The notes: generated by a model from the letters alone, not told the origin. A stretch of DNA of 64,000 nt from Ruminococcus sp. (GCA_017457955.1 JAFTGL010000012.1:1-64000); one strand, 5' to 3'. Positions 1 to 9,704 are shown, numbered from the stretch's first letter. Made by a program: numbers and translations.

Positions 1-326
1 GCAGCGGAAACTACGAGGATAGCACCGTCCATCTGAGCAGCACCGGTGATCATGTTCTTAACGTAGTCAGCATGTCCGGGGCAGTCAACGTGAGCATAGT
101 GACGCTTAGCGGTCTCGTACTCAACGTGTGCGGTGTTGATTGTGATACCACGCTCGCGCTCCTCGGGAGCCTTATCGATGTTAGCGTAGTCAACGAAGTC
201 AGCAGCGCCGCCAAAGTTCAGGACCTTGGTGATAGCAGCGGTCAGAGTGGTCTTACCATGGTCAACGTGGCCGATGGTACCGATGTTTACATGCGGTTTA
301 TTTCTTTCAAACTTTTGTCTTGCCAT
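1..326 (-). CDS. tuf: Elongation factor Tu, N-terminal part (cut by window edge)
   Basis: GTPase that delivers aminoacyl-tRNA to the ribosome. The visible 108 residues carry the G1 loop GHVDHGKTT, the effector segment ERERGITI and the G3 motif DCPGHADYV, in the expected order. The start is the ATG at 326 behind an AGGAGG-like site (about 333-340). It is the last gene of the str operon, about 320 bp downstream of fusA, an unusually long gap filled by a duplicated fusA tail and two hairpins. The rest of the gene lies left of the window. Confidence 0.97.
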   Translation of the reverse strand, partial: MARQKFERNKPHVNIGTIGHVDHGKTTLTAAITKVLNFGGAADFVDYANIDKAPEERERGITINTAHVEYETAKRHYAHVDCPGHADYVKNMITGAAQMDGAILVVSA

Positions 327-490
327 TGGGAATTTTCCTCCTTTAAATAGTAACTAAAAATTACCGATTACAGTTATTGTAACAATTCTGGGAAAGAATT
401 GCAATAGCTTTTTGCAAATTTTCACAACAAATAGTAGTTTTATTTTGGATAAACGTCAATCTGTTGTGTCGATTGCTGTTGAAAAAGGAA

Positions 491-533
491 TTAATCCTTC
501 TTGTTGCACTCGGACATAATCTCTTCACCGGCG
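491..533 (-). repeat. Second, diverged copy of the 3' end of fusA
   Basis: Read on the minus strand this stretch encodes GEEIMSECNKKD and a stop, nearly the same as the true EF-G end [12 protein letters not shown] at 645-687. The two 43-bp copies differ at only about seven bases. No EF-G body is attached to this copy. It looks like the remnant left when a short element arrived at, or recombined with, the end of fusA. Confidence 0.8.
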
Positions 534-644
534 GCGTCGCGAACTCTGCTCAATGAAAATGATTGTTAAAAATCATTTTCGAATCACTCCGTTGCTCCGC
601 CTTTCCCCAAAACGCAGGGGCGTTTCGGGGACCCCGCGCCTTAA
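534..644. other. Inserted segment with two hairpins between the fusA tail copies
   Basis: No gene is visible. The segment holds a perfect 10-bp inverted repeat (555-564 with 571-580) and an 11-bp inverted repeat with one wobble (605-615 with 620-630, CCCCAAAACGC against GCGTTTCGGGG). Neither is followed by a clear U-run, so they are not obvious terminators. Flanked by the two fusA tail copies, it resembles a small palindromic intergenic element. Confidence 0.6.
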
Positions 645-2723
645 TTAGTCCTTCTTATTTCTTTCGGACATAATCTCTTCACCGACGTTTTTGGGAACCT
701 CCGCGTGGTGAGAGGGCTCCATAACATAGTTGCCGCGGCCCTGTGTCTTAGAACGCAGGTCGGTCGCGTAACCGAACATGTTAGAGAGCGGAACGTCCGC
801 AACGATACGTGCTACGCCGTTGTCGATCTCCTGACCTCTTACGGCGCCGCGGCGCGCGTTGAAGTCGCCGAATACGGTACCTGCGTACTCTTCGGGAACA
901 ACGACGCTGACCTTCATGATCGGCTCAAGCAGAACGGGATCAGCCTTCTTCATAGCCTCCTTGAACGCCATGGAACCGGCGATCTTGAACGCCATTTCAG
1001 AGGAGTCGACCTCGTGATAAGAACCGTCATATACTTCGCACTTAACGTCAACTACGTTGTAGCCTGCCAGAACACCGCTGAGCATTGCGCCCTGGATACC
1101 CTGATCGACAGCAGGGATGTATTCCTTCGGGATCGCACCGCCGACAACGGAGTTAACGAACTCGTAGCCTTTACCGGGGTTGGGGGCGATACGCATCTTA
1201 ACGTGACCGTACTGACCCTTACCGCCCGACTGACGAGCGTACTTCTGATCGACGTCCGCTTCACGGCGGATCGTCTCTTTGTAAGCGACCTGAGGCTTAC
1301 CGATGTTCGCCTCGACCTTGAACTCACGCAGGAGTCGGTCGACGATGATCTCGAGGTGAAGCTCACCCATACCGGCGATGATGGTCTGACCGGTCTCTTC
1401 ATCGGTGTATGCCTTGAAGGTGGGGTCTTCCTCAGCGAGCTTCGCGAGGGCGATACCCATCTTCTCCTGACCTGCTTTGGTCTTGGGCTCGATCGCAACC
1501 TTGATAACAGGCTCCGGGAACTCCATGGACTCGAGGATAACAGGATGATTCTCGTCGCAGAGAGTGTCGCCGGTGGTGGTGTTCTTCAAACCTACTGCAG
1601 CGGCGATATCGCCGGAGTAACAGACGTCGATGTCCTTACGGTCATTGGCGTGCATCTGAAGGATACGGCCGATACGCTCGTTCTTGCCCTTGGTGGAGTT
1701 GTACACCGCGGTGCCCTTCTCGACTTTACCGGAGTAAACGCGGAAGAAGCAGAGCTTACCGACATAGGGGTCGGTCGCGATCTTGAAAGCGAGAGCGGAG
1801 AACGGCTCGTCATCGCTGGCGTGGCGTTCGGTCTCTTCGCCTGTGTTGACGTCCTCGCCCTTGATGGCGGGGATGTCGGTGGGAGCGGGCATATAATCAA
1901 CGATAGCGTCTAAGAGCTTCTGTACGCCCTTGTTGCGGTAGGAAGTACCGCAGCATACGGGAACCATCTCGTTGGCGATCGTCGCCTTGCGGATCGCCGT
2001 CTTGATCTCGTCGATCGTAAGCTCCTCGCCCGCAAAATATTTTTCCATCAGCTCGTCGCTGGTCTCAGCAACGGACTCGATGAGAGCGTCATGATACTCC
2101 TGAGCCTTGTCCTTCATATCCTCGGGGATCTCGATGGTCTCGCGTTTCTCGCCATTGGGACCGGTGTAGGTCTCGGCGGTCATCTCGACCAGGTCAATGA
2201 TACCGGTGAAGGTATCCTCAAAGCCGATAGGCAGCTGGATCGGGACAGCGTTACACTTGAGTCTGTCCTTCATCATCTGCAGAACATGGTAGAAGTCCGC
2301 GCCCGTAATGTCCATCTTGTTGACGTAGACCATGCGGGGAACGTGATAGTTATCCGCCTGACGCCAAACAGTCTCGGACTGGGGCTCAACACCGCCCTTG
2401 GCGCACAGAACGGTTACGGAACCGTCCAGTACACGCAGGGAACGCTCGACCTCAACGGTGAAGTCGACGTGTCCGGGGGTGTCGATAATGTTGATACGGT
2501 TATCCTTCCAGAAACAGGTGGTAGCGGCGGAGGTGATGGTGATACCTCTCTCCTTCTCCTGATCCATCCAGTCCATGGTGGAGGCGCCGTCGTGCGTCTC
2601 ACCGATTTTGTGGTTGATACCTGTATAGTAAAGGATACGCTCTGTGGTAGTAGTTTTACCGGCATCGATATGAGCCATGATGCCGATATTTCTTGTCATT
2701 TCAAGTGATACCTGCCTGGGCAT
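645..2723 (-). CDS. fusA: Elongation factor G
   Basis: Translocation GTPase, 692 residues, the full length for the family. Visible are [15 protein letters not shown] (G1), DTPGHVDFT (G3) and NKMD (G4), with the C-terminal EF-G domains IV-V at the end. The ATG at 2723 follows a GGAGGATATT site. It lies in the str operon after rpsG (131-bp gap). Its last 14 codons are partly duplicated 110 bp downstream. Confidence 0.98.
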   Translation of the reverse strand: MPRQVSLEMTRNIGIMAHIDAGKTTTTERILYYTGINHKIGETHDGASTMDWMDQEKERGITITSAATTCFWKDNRINIIDTPGHVDFTVEVERSLRVLDGSVTVLCAKGGVEPQSETVWRQADNYHVPRMVYVNKMDITGADFYHVLQMMKDRLKCNAVPIQLPIGFEDTFTGIIDLVEMTAETYTGPNGEKRETIEIPEDMKDKAQEYHDALIESVAETSDELMEKYFAGEELTIDEIKTAIRKATIANEMVPVCCGTSYRNKGVQKLLDAIVDYMPAPTDIPAIKGEDVNTGEETERHASDDEPFSALAFKIATDPYVGKLCFFRVYSGKVEKGTAVYNSTKGKNERIGRILQMHANDRKDIDVCYSGDIAAAVGLKNTTTGDTLCDENHPVILESMEFPEPVIKVAIEPKTKAGQEKMGIALAKLAEEDPTFKAYTDEETGQTIIAGMGELHLEIIVDRLLREFKVEANIGKPQVAYKETIRREADVDQKYARQSGGKGQYGHVKMRIAPNPGKGYEFVNSVVGGAIPKEYIPAVDQGIQGAMLSGVLAGYNVVDVKCEVYDGSYHEVDSSEMAFKIAGSMAFKEAMKKADPVLLEPIMKVSVVVPEEYAGTVFGDFNARRGAVRGQEIDNGVARIVADVPLSNMFGYATDLRSKTQGRGNYVMEPSHHAEVPKNVGEEIMSERNKKD

Positions 2724-2854
2724 AATATCCTCCTTAGTGCGTCTGCATGATCAAAACGATCATGCCTTCATCTTAACTTCATATACCTTAACTTGCCATA
2801 AGCAAGTCCATAACGCTGGGACAGGCATAAGCCGTCCCTGCGGCAGCGTTCCTA

Positions 2855-3325
2855 TTACCAAGAATAGTGAGCGAACGCCTTGTTAGCCTCAGCCATCTTA
2901 TGGGTATCCTCACGCTTCTTGAACGCGCCGCCGGCGCCGTTCACCGCGTCAAGGATCTCACCGGCGAGTCTCTCCTTCATGGTTCTCTCGGAACGAGCTC
3001 TGGAATAAGTGGTGATCCAACGAAGACCGAGAGTCTGCTTTCTGGCATCTCTGACCTTGATCGGAACCTGGTAGGTAGCACCGCCGACACGGCGAGCCTT
3101 TACCTCCAGCTCAGGCATACAGTTTTCCATAGCCTGCTCGAAAACCTCGAGAGCGTCCTTACCTGTCTTATCGGCAATAATATCAAATGCACCGTAAACG
3201 ATCTTCTGGGCTACGCCCTTCTTGCCGTCGAGCATGATGTTGTTGATCAGACGGGTAACGAGCTTGGAGTTATAAACCGGATCCGGCAAAACGTCACGTT
3301 TTGCGATCTGACCTCTTCTGGGCAT
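2855..3325 (-). CDS. rpsG: Small ribosomal subunit protein uS7
   Basis: 156 residues, standard length. It starts [16 protein letters not shown] and contains GGATYQVPI and the [10 protein letters not shown] segment typical of bacterial S7, which nucleates assembly of the 30S head. The ATG at 3325 is preceded by a GGAGGGAAG site. Second gene of the str operon, between rpsL and fusA. Confidence 0.98.
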   Translation of the reverse strand: MPRRGQIAKRDVLPDPVYNSKLVTRLINNIMLDGKKGVAQKIVYGAFDIIADKTGKDALEVFEQAMENCMPELEVKARRVGGATYQVPIKVRDARKQTLGLRWITTYSRARSERTMKERLAGEILDAVNGAGGAFKKREDTHKMAEANKAFAHYSW

Positions 3326-3504
3326 CTTTACTTCCCTCCTTCACAATAATTGAGAAATCATTGGTACTCGAAAGTGACAAACTCCCGTAGTGCCGCAGAG
3401 GTCTGAGCTGTCACGCCTTGTTCACCTTCGGTGCTCGGCGCTTCTATAATACTCTGCAACAATACAGATGTTAATATCAAATATTAACGGAGCGTGTCAA
3501 TTCC

Positions 3505-3921
3505 TTACTTTTTCTTCGGACGCTTAGCGCCGTACTTTGATCTGGCCTGCATACGACCGTTGACACCCTGAGTATCAAGCGTACCGCGGATGATGTGGTA
3601 ACGTACACCAGGTAAGTCCTTTACACGACCGCCACGGATCAGAACAACGGAGTGTTCCTGCAGGTTGTGGCCGACGCCCGGGATATAGGAACTGACCTCG
3701 ATACCGTTAGAAAGACGAACTCTGGCGATCTTACGGAGCGCGGAGTTAGGCTTCTTAGGCGTCGCAGTCTTGACGGCGGTACAAACGCCGCGCTTCTGAG
3801 GAGAAGTCTGATCGATGGCACGATTTTTCTGAGAGTTCCAGCCCTTTAAAAGTGCGGGAGCCTTCGCCTTCTTCTCGGAAACCTGTCTGCCCTTGCGGAC
3901 TAACTGATTAAAGGTTGGCAT
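3505..3921 (-). CDS. rpsL: Small ribosomal subunit protein uS12
   Basis: 138 residues. The conserved decoding-centre segments KKPNSALRK and [12 protein letters not shown] are present, the latter including the lysine and proline positions linked to streptomycin resistance, here in the usual sensitive form. The ATG at 3921 sits behind AAGGAGG. First gene of the str operon; its promoter is at 4135-4164, leaving a leader of roughly 200 nt. Confidence 0.98.
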   Translation of the reverse strand: MPTFNQLVRKGRQVSEKKAKAPALLKGWNSQKNRAIDQTSPQKRGVCTAVKTATPKKPNSALRKIARVRLSNGIEVSSYIPGVGHNLQEHSVVLIRGGRVKDLPGVRYHIIRGTLDTQGVNGRMQARSKYGAKRPKKK

Positions 3922-4134
3922 GTTTTTCCTCCTTTCAAAGAATCATAAAGAATTGAACAGTCGCGAAGCAGCCGCCTCGCGGACTTTATGAAAAACACCC
4001 GTCTCTTGACAAAGTGTTTAACACACTAAAACGATGAATGTCATTTTGCACGAAAAGCGCCGATGGAATCAGGGCTTTTCACACATTTTGACGGTGAAAA
4101 AGAGGCATAGTGACGCACTCTTCCACAATTAGTT

Positions 4135-4164
4135 ATATTACCATATACAGGGGCGATTTGTCAA
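4135..4164 (-). promoter_or_regulatory. str operon promoter
   Basis: On the minus strand TTGACA (4164-4159), an 18-bp spacer and TAATAT (4140-4135) form a good housekeeping promoter about 210 bp upstream of rpsL. No other promoter of this quality is seen before rpsL. Confidence 0.75.
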
Positions 4165-4200
4165 TATTTTTTTCGTCTGTATGGATGGATTGATTTTGTC

Positions 4201-4227
4201 ACCTCTCTCCCCCGTTCGCATAGTATA
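4201..4227 (+). promoter_or_regulatory. Possible sporulation sigma-K-type promoter
   Basis: AC at 4201-4202, 16 bp, then CATAGTATA at 4219-4227 fits the sigma-K pattern (AC, 16-17 bp, CATANNNTA). No good TTGACA/TATAAT pair is found for the micropeptide gene starting at 4294. The match is short, so this is an inference only. Confidence 0.35.
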
Positions 4228-4293
4228 AGGTGTAGCTGATGTCGCGGCAACCGCCGCGCGTCACTAATAACTAATATAGGAGGCAACACACAT

Positions 4294-4413
4294 ATGTGTA
4301 ACAACAACGGTTTATTCGGCGGCAACAGCTGCTGCGGTATCATCATCCTGCTGATCGTTCTGTGGGCTTGCTGCGGCAACAACAGCAACAACGACTGCGG
4401 CTGCGGCTGTTAA
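4294..4413 (+). CDS. Cys/Asn/Gly-rich membrane micropeptide (39 aa)
   Basis: The ATG at 4294 follows a strong TAGGAGG site. The 39-residue product begins MCNNNGLFGGNSCC, has one hydrophobic span (GIIILLIVLWA) and ends NNSNNDCGCGC; seven of 39 residues are cysteine. Composition resembles the very small Gly-rich, single-span sporulation peptides of Firmicutes (YjcZ-like), but homology cannot be shown from the sequence alone. A sigma-K-like promoter upstream would fit a spore-coat role. A terminator follows. Confidence 0.75.
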   Translation: MCNNNGLFGGNSCCGIIILLIVLWACCGNNSNNDCGCGC

Positions 4414-4430
4414 TCAATCAGATCGCATAA

Positions 4431-4458
4431 GAAAAGGGCGCTTCTTCGGAAGCGCCCC
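4431..4458 (-). terminator. Terminator between convergent genes
   Basis: A perfect 9-bp stem GGGCGCTTC/GAAGCGCCC with a TTCG loop (4436-4457). On the minus strand it is followed by TTTTC, so it ends the acyltransferase transcript and probably also the micropeptide transcript. Confidence 0.8.
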
Positions 4459-4473
4459 GTATTCTTATAAAAA

Positions 4474-5550
4474 CTATGGAACGATATGACGCAGGATCGG
4501 TATCTTGCGCAATATCCATGTTGTCAGTACAGAAAGCAGCAGTGCCAGCAGCGTGGCCCCTGCCACATACAGCAGCGACGCCGTCGTCCAGTGGAGCAGC
4601 GGAACATACTTCTCAAAAACGTCAAGATAGTACCGATGGATCAGATAGATCGGAAAACTGTATCCCTGAAACCACATCAGAAAACGCAGAACCTTCTCGC
4701 TTTTGATTTTTACGGAAATGTTTTTCAGAAAGAGGAACATTCCTGCAGAATACAGCACACACGGCAGGCTGTAGTATCCTCTGAACGTACCGACCAGCTT
4801 GCCTTGACTGCGTGTATCAAAATAGGTACCGAGCATAAACGTCAGTAACCCTGCTATCGCGGTGCCGTAGATGATAAAGCGATATTTTCGCTCCAGCTCC
4901 TTCTTGTGCAGCACGTAGCCGATCAAAGGGTAGATCAAATACTGATGGCTGATAAACACCGTCAGCGTTGACGTCATAGAAAAGTCAGTATACGCGCTCA
5001 GCAATCCCAGCACAAATGGTATCGAGTAATTGAACACCAGCGAAGCGGCGATTGCATAGGTATAGACTTTGACACGCTTTTTTTCGGGGATCGCAGCGTA
5101 AAACGGAATCGTCAGATAAATGCAGAACAGCGGAATAAAGAACCAGTAGATAGAATAGATCTGTGTATTGACGATACCCTTTATGACCGAACCGACAGTC
5201 CAGTCAAGTCCGTTGTTCGGCGCTCCTGTGATCATCGCCCATATCGTCTCACGCGACTTCCAGAACAAGGCGAAAATGCTCCATGCCAAAAACGGTATAA
5301 CGGTTTTGAGAAAGCGCTTTTTAAAGAAGGTTTTTGTCGAATAACGCTTCTGATAGTCGATCAGCGTTGCGCCGGTAAGCATAAAGAAAACAGGCACCGC
5401 ACAATAAAAGACCGATTCGATTACATTGGTAATGCCCCAATAGGAATCTGTACTATAATGCCAGAAGCTGCTGTTGGCATGCATGATCACAACCGCAACG
5501 GTTGCCGCTACATACATAAAAGAGATATACTTTACCCTGCCGTTACTCAT
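4474..5550 (-). CDS. Membrane acyltransferase, acyltransferase-3 family
   Basis: 358 residues with about ten hydrophobic spans. The N-terminal KYISFMYVAATVAVVIMHAN and the following FMLTGATL match the family that O-acetylates cell-surface sugars using acyl donors at the membrane (OafA/WecH-like); the His in the first span is the expected catalytic residue. The ATG at 5550 has AGGATCAG upstream. It ends next to a terminator and lies 22 bp downstream of the ArsC/Spx-like gene, so the two may be cotranscribed. The acceptor is unknown. Confidence 0.8.
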   Translation of the reverse strand: MSNGRVKYISFMYVAATVAVVIMHANSSFWHYSTDSYWGITNVIESVFYCAVPVFFMLTGATLIDYQKRYSTKTFFKKRFLKTVIPFLAWSIFALFWKSRETIWAMITGAPNNGLDWTVGSVIKGIVNTQIYSIYWFFIPLFCIYLTIPFYAAIPEKKRVKVYTYAIAASLVFNYSIPFVLGLLSAYTDFSMTSTLTVFISHQYLIYPLIGYVLHKKELERKYRFIIYGTAIAGLLTFMLGTYFDTRSQGKLVGTFRGYYSLPCVLYSAGMFLFLKNISVKIKSEKVLRFLMWFQGYSFPIYLIHRYYLDVFEKYVPLLHWTTASLLYVAGATLLALLLSVLTTWILRKIPILRHIVP

Positions 5551-5572
5551 TTCTGATCCTCAAAATCTCGTT

Positions 5573-5926
5573 TTATCCATTCAGTGTATCTTCCCACTCG
5601 TTTTCCTTGAAGCCGACCAGCAAAAAATCATCGCCGACAAGGATCGGGCGTTTGACCAGCAGACCGTCGCCCGAAAGCAAAGCGAGCTTTTCTTCTACGG
5701 TCATAGAGGGCAGCTTATCTTTCAGCGCCATGCTCTTATAAAGCTGACCTGAGGTATTGAAAAAGCGCTTGATATCGAGACCGCTTTTTTCGTACCACGC
5801 AGAAAGCTCCTCTAAAGAGGGATTATTCTCTTTGATATCGCGGTAGGTATACCCGATATTCTTCTCATCCAGCCACTTCTGCGCTTTTTTGCAGGTGGAG
5901 CATTTAGGATAACAGATGAATAACAT
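5573..5926 (-). CDS. ArsC/Spx-family thioredoxin-fold protein
   Basis: 117 residues, MLFICYPKCSTCKKAQKWLD at the N-terminus with the CSTC redox motif, followed by a fold typical of the ArsC/Spx/YffB group (IKRFFNTSGQLYK, KRPILVGDDFLLVGF). The residues between the motifs do not allow a choice between arsenate reductase, Spx regulator or orphan. The ATG at 5926 is chosen because the family N-terminus begins there; it starts one base after the stop codon of the upstream flavoprotein, so translation is coupled. Confidence 0.85.
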   Translation of the reverse strand: MLFICYPKCSTCKKAQKWLDEKNIGYTYRDIKENNPSLEELSAWYEKSGLDIKRFFNTSGQLYKSMALKDKLPSMTVEEKLALLSGDGLLVKRPILVGDDFLLVGFKENEWEDTLNG

Positions 5927-5927
5927 A

Positions 5928-7487
5928 TCAGTTCTCCTTGCTCTCCTCGTGGTACTCCTTCTCGGTATTGACGTTCCAGATTGCGGATTTGTCGGTGCTG
6001 CCCGCGAGGATCGCTCTGACCGTTTCAAAGGAAGTGCACATAGAGTGGTCGATGTTGTTGTAGCGGTGCTGACCGTTTCGACCGACGCAGAAGAGGTTCG
6101 GGATGGTGTCAAGGTATTCTCTCAGGTCGTCCATGTGATCGTAGGTGTCAAAGTATGCGGGATACGCCTTCTTGACGCGCTCGACATGGAAGTCGATGAC
6201 GTCGCTCTCGCTGTCGATCAATCCCATCGTGACCATCTCTTTGATACCCATACGACCGAATTCTTCATCGGTCATGGACCACATCTGATCGCCCTCGTTG
6301 CAGAAGTACTCGAGACCCATCCATACGGTATCGGCGACCTTCTCGACCATGTACGGCGACCAGTTGTTGTAGATCTGGAAACGTCCCATCTGCACGCTTC
6401 TGTCATGGACATAGACCCAGTTATCGGGTACGATGTTGCCCATGGTTTTTGTCTTTGTTTCATTTTTAAGGTTCAGGTGCGGGATCAGTACGCCGACGGT
6501 CATATAATCGCGGTACGGCAGACCGCTCGCGATCGCGGCGATATCCTTCGGCACATCGTTCATGCCCTCGACCAGATCCTTGACGGGCATGGAAGAGATC
6601 ACATAATCGCCGTGTATTTCAACTTCTTGTCCGTCTTTCTCATAAATAAGACCGACAAGTCGGTTATCATCGTTTTTGATGATCTTGGTGACCTTGGCGT
6701 TCTTGATGATGGTGCCGCCCATCTTCTCAAAATCAGCCGCGGTGATCTCCCAGAGTTCGCCGGGGCCGAGCTTCGGATAAGCAAATTCCTCGATCAAAGA
6801 GGTCTCGACCTTACGGTTCTTCTTATTGAACATCTTGCCGAAGATATCCTTGAGCACCGCGCGGATGGACAAGCCCTTGACGCGCTGAGCGCCCCATTCA
6901 GGAGAGATCTCGGACGGATGTCTGCCCCACAGGTTCTCGGTATAGCGCTCAAAGAACATGGAATAGAGCTTCTTGCCGAAGCGGTTGATATAGAAATCCT
7001 CGAGGGATTTTTCCTCGCGCTTATGGAACACGGTCTTGAGATAGCTGAAGCCGACGACGATCGTGGTGCCCAGTCCCATGTTCTTGATGGTATCAAATTT
7101 CAGAGTGACGGGATAGTCAAAGAATTTGTTGTTGAAGAAGATCCTCGACAGACGGTTGCGGCGGAGCATGACGCGGTCGACCTTCTCGGGATCGGGACCG
7201 CCTTCTTTGACGGTAGAGGTTCTGCCAAGCTCGCGGTCGTCGAAGGGCATCGCGCCCTGGGTCGGGAGCATCTTCTCCCACCATTCGTTGACCTCGGGAA
7301 CCTTACTGAAGAAGCGGTGACCGCCCATGTCCATGCGGTTGCCCTTATAGTTGACGGTGCGGGAAATGCCGCCGAACACACCGCTCTCTTCGAGGACGGT
7401 GACTTCAAACTCCTTTGATTTATCCAGCAATTCGTAAGCGGCGGTCAGTCCCGCGGGACCTGCGCCGATGATCAGTACTTTTTTCAT
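5928..7487 (-). CDS. FAD-dependent oxidoreductase, UDP-galactopyranose-mutase/amine-oxidase-like
   Basis: 519 residues. The N-terminal Rossmann motif VLIIGAGPAGLTAAYEL binds FAD, followed by GGISRTVNYKGNRMDMGGHRF, as in the NAD_binding_8 group (UDP-galactopyranose mutases and protoporphyrinogen-oxidase-like enzymes). Near the C-terminus NLFCVGRNGQHRYNNIDHS is the second FAD contact. A role in surface-sugar metabolism is plausible beside a membrane acyltransferase, but the substrate cannot be read from sequence. The ATG at 7487 follows CAGGAGTT. Confidence 0.8.
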   Translation of the reverse strand: MKKVLIIGAGPAGLTAAYELLDKSKEFEVTVLEESGVFGGISRTVNYKGNRMDMGGHRFFSKVPEVNEWWEKMLPTQGAMPFDDRELGRTSTVKEGGPDPEKVDRVMLRRNRLSRIFFNNKFFDYPVTLKFDTIKNMGLGTTIVVGFSYLKTVFHKREEKSLEDFYINRFGKKLYSMFFERYTENLWGRHPSEISPEWGAQRVKGLSIRAVLKDIFGKMFNKKNRKVETSLIEEFAYPKLGPGELWEITAADFEKMGGTIIKNAKVTKIIKNDDNRLVGLIYEKDGQEVEIHGDYVISSMPVKDLVEGMNDVPKDIAAIASGLPYRDYMTVGVLIPHLNLKNETKTKTMGNIVPDNWVYVHDRSVQMGRFQIYNNWSPYMVEKVADTVWMGLEYFCNEGDQMWSMTDEEFGRMGIKEMVTMGLIDSESDVIDFHVERVKKAYPAYFDTYDHMDDLREYLDTIPNLFCVGRNGQHRYNNIDHSMCTSFETVRAILAGSTDKSAIWNVNTEKEYHEESKEN

Positions 7488-7572
7488 GTTTAACTCCTGA
7501 AGAATTCTTGTAAAATTTTCTCATACTAAATTATTTTATCATAATCCGCATAGTTTGTAAATAGCAAAAAGA

Positions 7573-7596
7573 AAAAGCCGACAACGGTCGGCTTTT
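7573..7596 (-). terminator. Terminator of the zinc-ribbon gene
   Basis: Perfect 10-bp stem AAAAGCCGAC/GTCGGCTTTT with a 4-nt loop. The minus-strand 3' arm supplies a U-rich tail. It lies 14 bp past the stop at 7611. Confidence 0.8.
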
Positions 7597-7610
7597 CGTA
7601 TGCTGAGAGT

Positions 7611-8342
7611 TTATTCCGCGGCTTCCGCTTCGGTCGGGGCGGGAGCTTCGGTCTCTATCGGCGCTTCGGTAGGCGGATCGGTAGGCTTGGGCGCTTCCGT
7701 GATCGGAGGAGCCTCGGTCGCGGGCGGATCGGTCGGCGCAGGAGCTTCGGTCGCGGGAGGCTGGGTCGCGGGCGCTTCGGTAGGCTTCGGCGCATCGGTG
7801 GGCTTTTCGGTGGGCTTCACCGTAGCGACGACCGTAGGGGCGGTAGTGGGAGCCGCGTTCTTCTTCGCGTTGCCTGACTTCACGGCTAAAACGATGATGA
7901 CAGCCGCCACGATCACTACGACAACCGCAACAACGATCCATACCCATGCCATGCCGCCGCGTTTTTTTCTGTTGTCGTCATCGCGTCTGAACTTCTCGTC
8001 CATCTTATCCATGAAGGTGCGGTCATCCTCACCGTCGGAGTAATTGTCATAGGAATCATCGATGAACTCACGGTCGTCATAAGGGTCCTGCGGAGCGGGC
8101 GTTTCATAGCCCTCAAAATTCTCAAAGTTGTACACCTTTGTCTCGTCGTCAACTCCGGGAGTCCCCGCAGGCTCGAACACTTTGGTGCTGTCATCCGCAA
8201 ACTGATCGGAAAAAGAATAGATCTCCTCGGGCTCTTCCTCATCGCGCGCGTGACGGGGCGCTTTCTCGGGCGTAGGAGCGCCGCAGTAATTGCAGAACTT
8301 CGCGTCGTCGGGGATCTCATTTCCGCATTTTGTACAGAACAT
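7611..8342 (-). CDS. Zinc-ribbon membrane protein with Pro/Thr/Ala-rich C-terminal tail
   Basis: 243 residues. It starts MFCTKCGNEIPDDAKFCNYC, a double-CxxC zinc ribbon. An acidic low-complexity stretch follows, then one membrane span (WVWIVVAVVVVIVAAVIIVLAV, about residues 128-149) and a tail of repeated TEAP/TDPP units. The topology suggests a cytoplasmic zinc ribbon and an outside, wall-spanning tail. ATG 8342 is preferred over the in-frame TTG at 8345 because AAAGGATG lies properly upstream. Function unknown. Confidence 0.85.
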   Translation of the reverse strand: MFCTKCGNEIPDDAKFCNYCGAPTPEKAPRHARDEEEPEEIYSFSDQFADDSTKVFEPAGTPGVDDETKVYNFENFEGYETPAPQDPYDDREFIDDSYDNYSDGEDDRTFMDKMDEKFRRDDDNRKKRGGMAWVWIVVAVVVVIVAAVIIVLAVKSGNAKKNAAPTTAPTVVATVKPTEKPTDAPKPTEAPATQPPATEAPAPTDPPATEAPPITEAPKPTDPPTEAPIETEAPAPTEAEAAE

Positions 8343-8408
8343 CAAATCATCCTTTCAGATTCGGTCTTTATCTTTTATTATAACACAATACAGCTCATAT
8401 TGTCTATA

Positions 8409-8433
8409 GAAAAGGCGCAGAAAAACCGCGCCT
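8409..8433 (-). terminator. Terminator of the sortase gene
   Basis: Stem AGGCGC/GCGCCT (8413-8418 with 8428-8433), with TTTTC following on the minus strand, 15 bp after the sortase stop codon. Confidence 0.65.
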
Positions 8434-8447
8434 GTTTCATCGTATCT

Positions 8448-9683
8448 TTATATCCTCTTTGCCACAACGACAAATCTGCCGTCGGACGTATGATAGTTAC
8501 AGGTCGACAGCGTGATCAGCTGATCGCCGTAGGCCGGCGTGACGCCTGTATCATAGAGCGACATCGCCTTGACGTTGGCGACATAGGTGTCGAAGGTGTA
8601 CTCATCATCCAGATTCTTGTATTCGTAATACTTGAACACATCGTCATCGTCGTCATAGACCTGGCTGAGGAATACAGCGCAGATCTCGTAATCGCCGATA
8701 GAATTTAAGGTATCGAAATGGATGATGTTGTGCTGTGTATAGAAGTCATAATCCTCATAATCGGGCAGGGAACCGAACATGGTGCCGTTGATCATGTGGT
8801 GACCGTAGATCAGATAGTGATTGCCGTCGGGATTGCACTCAGCGTCCATGAACAGACAGCCGCTGTCGGAATAATCGCCGTCGAAATCGGTGTGCAGATA
8901 ATACTCGGGATCGTTCGGTGTATGCATGACGGGATAGTTGACGACCGTATCGTCGATCTTGATCCATCCGAAGAAATCGCTGTTCATATTGTACAGCTCC
9001 TGATAATTCTGACGGTCGGGATCGACAAGGGACGCCAGCTGATCGAACGCTTTTCTCGCGTCAAAGGACAGCCACAAGGTCCTGCCGATCATCACCAGCG
9101 CGACGATCAGCGCAATGATCATGATAACGCGGGCAATAACAGCGCCTTTGCCCGCACGCTTCTTGCGGGGCGCTCTCTCATAATCATCATCGTACTGAGG
9201 ATACTGATTGCGGGAATTGCGGTACTGACGGCTCTGCCTTTGGGTATAGCGATCGTCTGGGTAACGGTTCCTCTGCTGATAACTCTGACGGTCGTCATAC
9301 TGCGGATAGCCGCCTTGACGGGGACGCTGCTCGGAATAGCGCCGCTGAGAATACTGCTGTTCGCCGTAATAGCCGTCGGAATACTGATCGCGGTCATAAT
9401 ACTCTCGCTGCGGATTGCGCTCCTGACGGTAATCGTTATAAAAACCATTATCCTGACGGTATCCGTTTTGCGGATAGCTTCTCTGCGGCTGACGCTCACC
9501 GTAATACCGCTCGTTCTGAGGGCGGTACTGGCGGGGGGTCTCGGAATAGCCGCGGTTGGACGCGGCGGTATCCTGATAAGGGCTGTCGACGTCAAAGCTG
9601 TCCCGCTCGGTTACGGAAGGCTCGGGTTCTTCGCGGAAACGGCGTCCGCGATAATTGGGATCGTTGAAATCTTGATAACTCAT
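8448..9683 (-). CDS. srtB: Class B sortase with long disordered cytoplasmic N-terminus
   Basis: Transpeptidase that links surface proteins to the wall. 411 residues. The first ~175 are Tyr/Gln/Arg/Pro-rich (repeats like YPQYDDRQ, QRRYSEQ), then one span (AVIARVIMIIALIVALVMIG), then the catalytic domain with NYPVMHTPNDPEYYL, the His in YLIYGHHM, the Cys in LITLSTCNYH and the Arg in GRFVVVAKR. Length is far above typical SrtB because of the N-terminal tail. ATG 9683 (MSYQDFND) is chosen, though no clear Shine-Dalgarno precedes it. A terminator ends only 21 bp upstream, so expression may depend on readthrough from the anchored-protein gene. Confidence 0.88.
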   Translation of the reverse strand: MSYQDFNDPNYRGRRFREEPEPSVTERDSFDVDSPYQDTAASNRGYSETPRQYRPQNERYYGERQPQRSYPQNGYRQDNGFYNDYRQERNPQREYYDRDQYSDGYYGEQQYSQRRYSEQRPRQGGYPQYDDRQSYQQRNRYPDDRYTQRQSRQYRNSRNQYPQYDDDYERAPRKKRAGKGAVIARVIMIIALIVALVMIGRTLWLSFDARKAFDQLASLVDPDRQNYQELYNMNSDFFGWIKIDDTVVNYPVMHTPNDPEYYLHTDFDGDYSDSGCLFMDAECNPDGNHYLIYGHHMINGTMFGSLPDYEDYDFYTQHNIIHFDTLNSIGDYEICAVFLSQVYDDDDDVFKYYEYKNLDDEYTFDTYVANVKAMSLYDTGVTPAYGDQLITLSTCNYHTSDGRFVVVAKRI

Positions 9684-9704
9684 AAGCAATACATCCAATA
9701 CATC

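Noticed and set aside
705-1913. Long open frame antisense to fusA (402 codons) and similar plus-strand frames opposite dnaX, the flavoprotein, the DUF2079 gene and the beta-propeller gene
   Set aside because: They mirror codon bias of well-supported genes, lack proper ribosome sites, and show no protein motifs.
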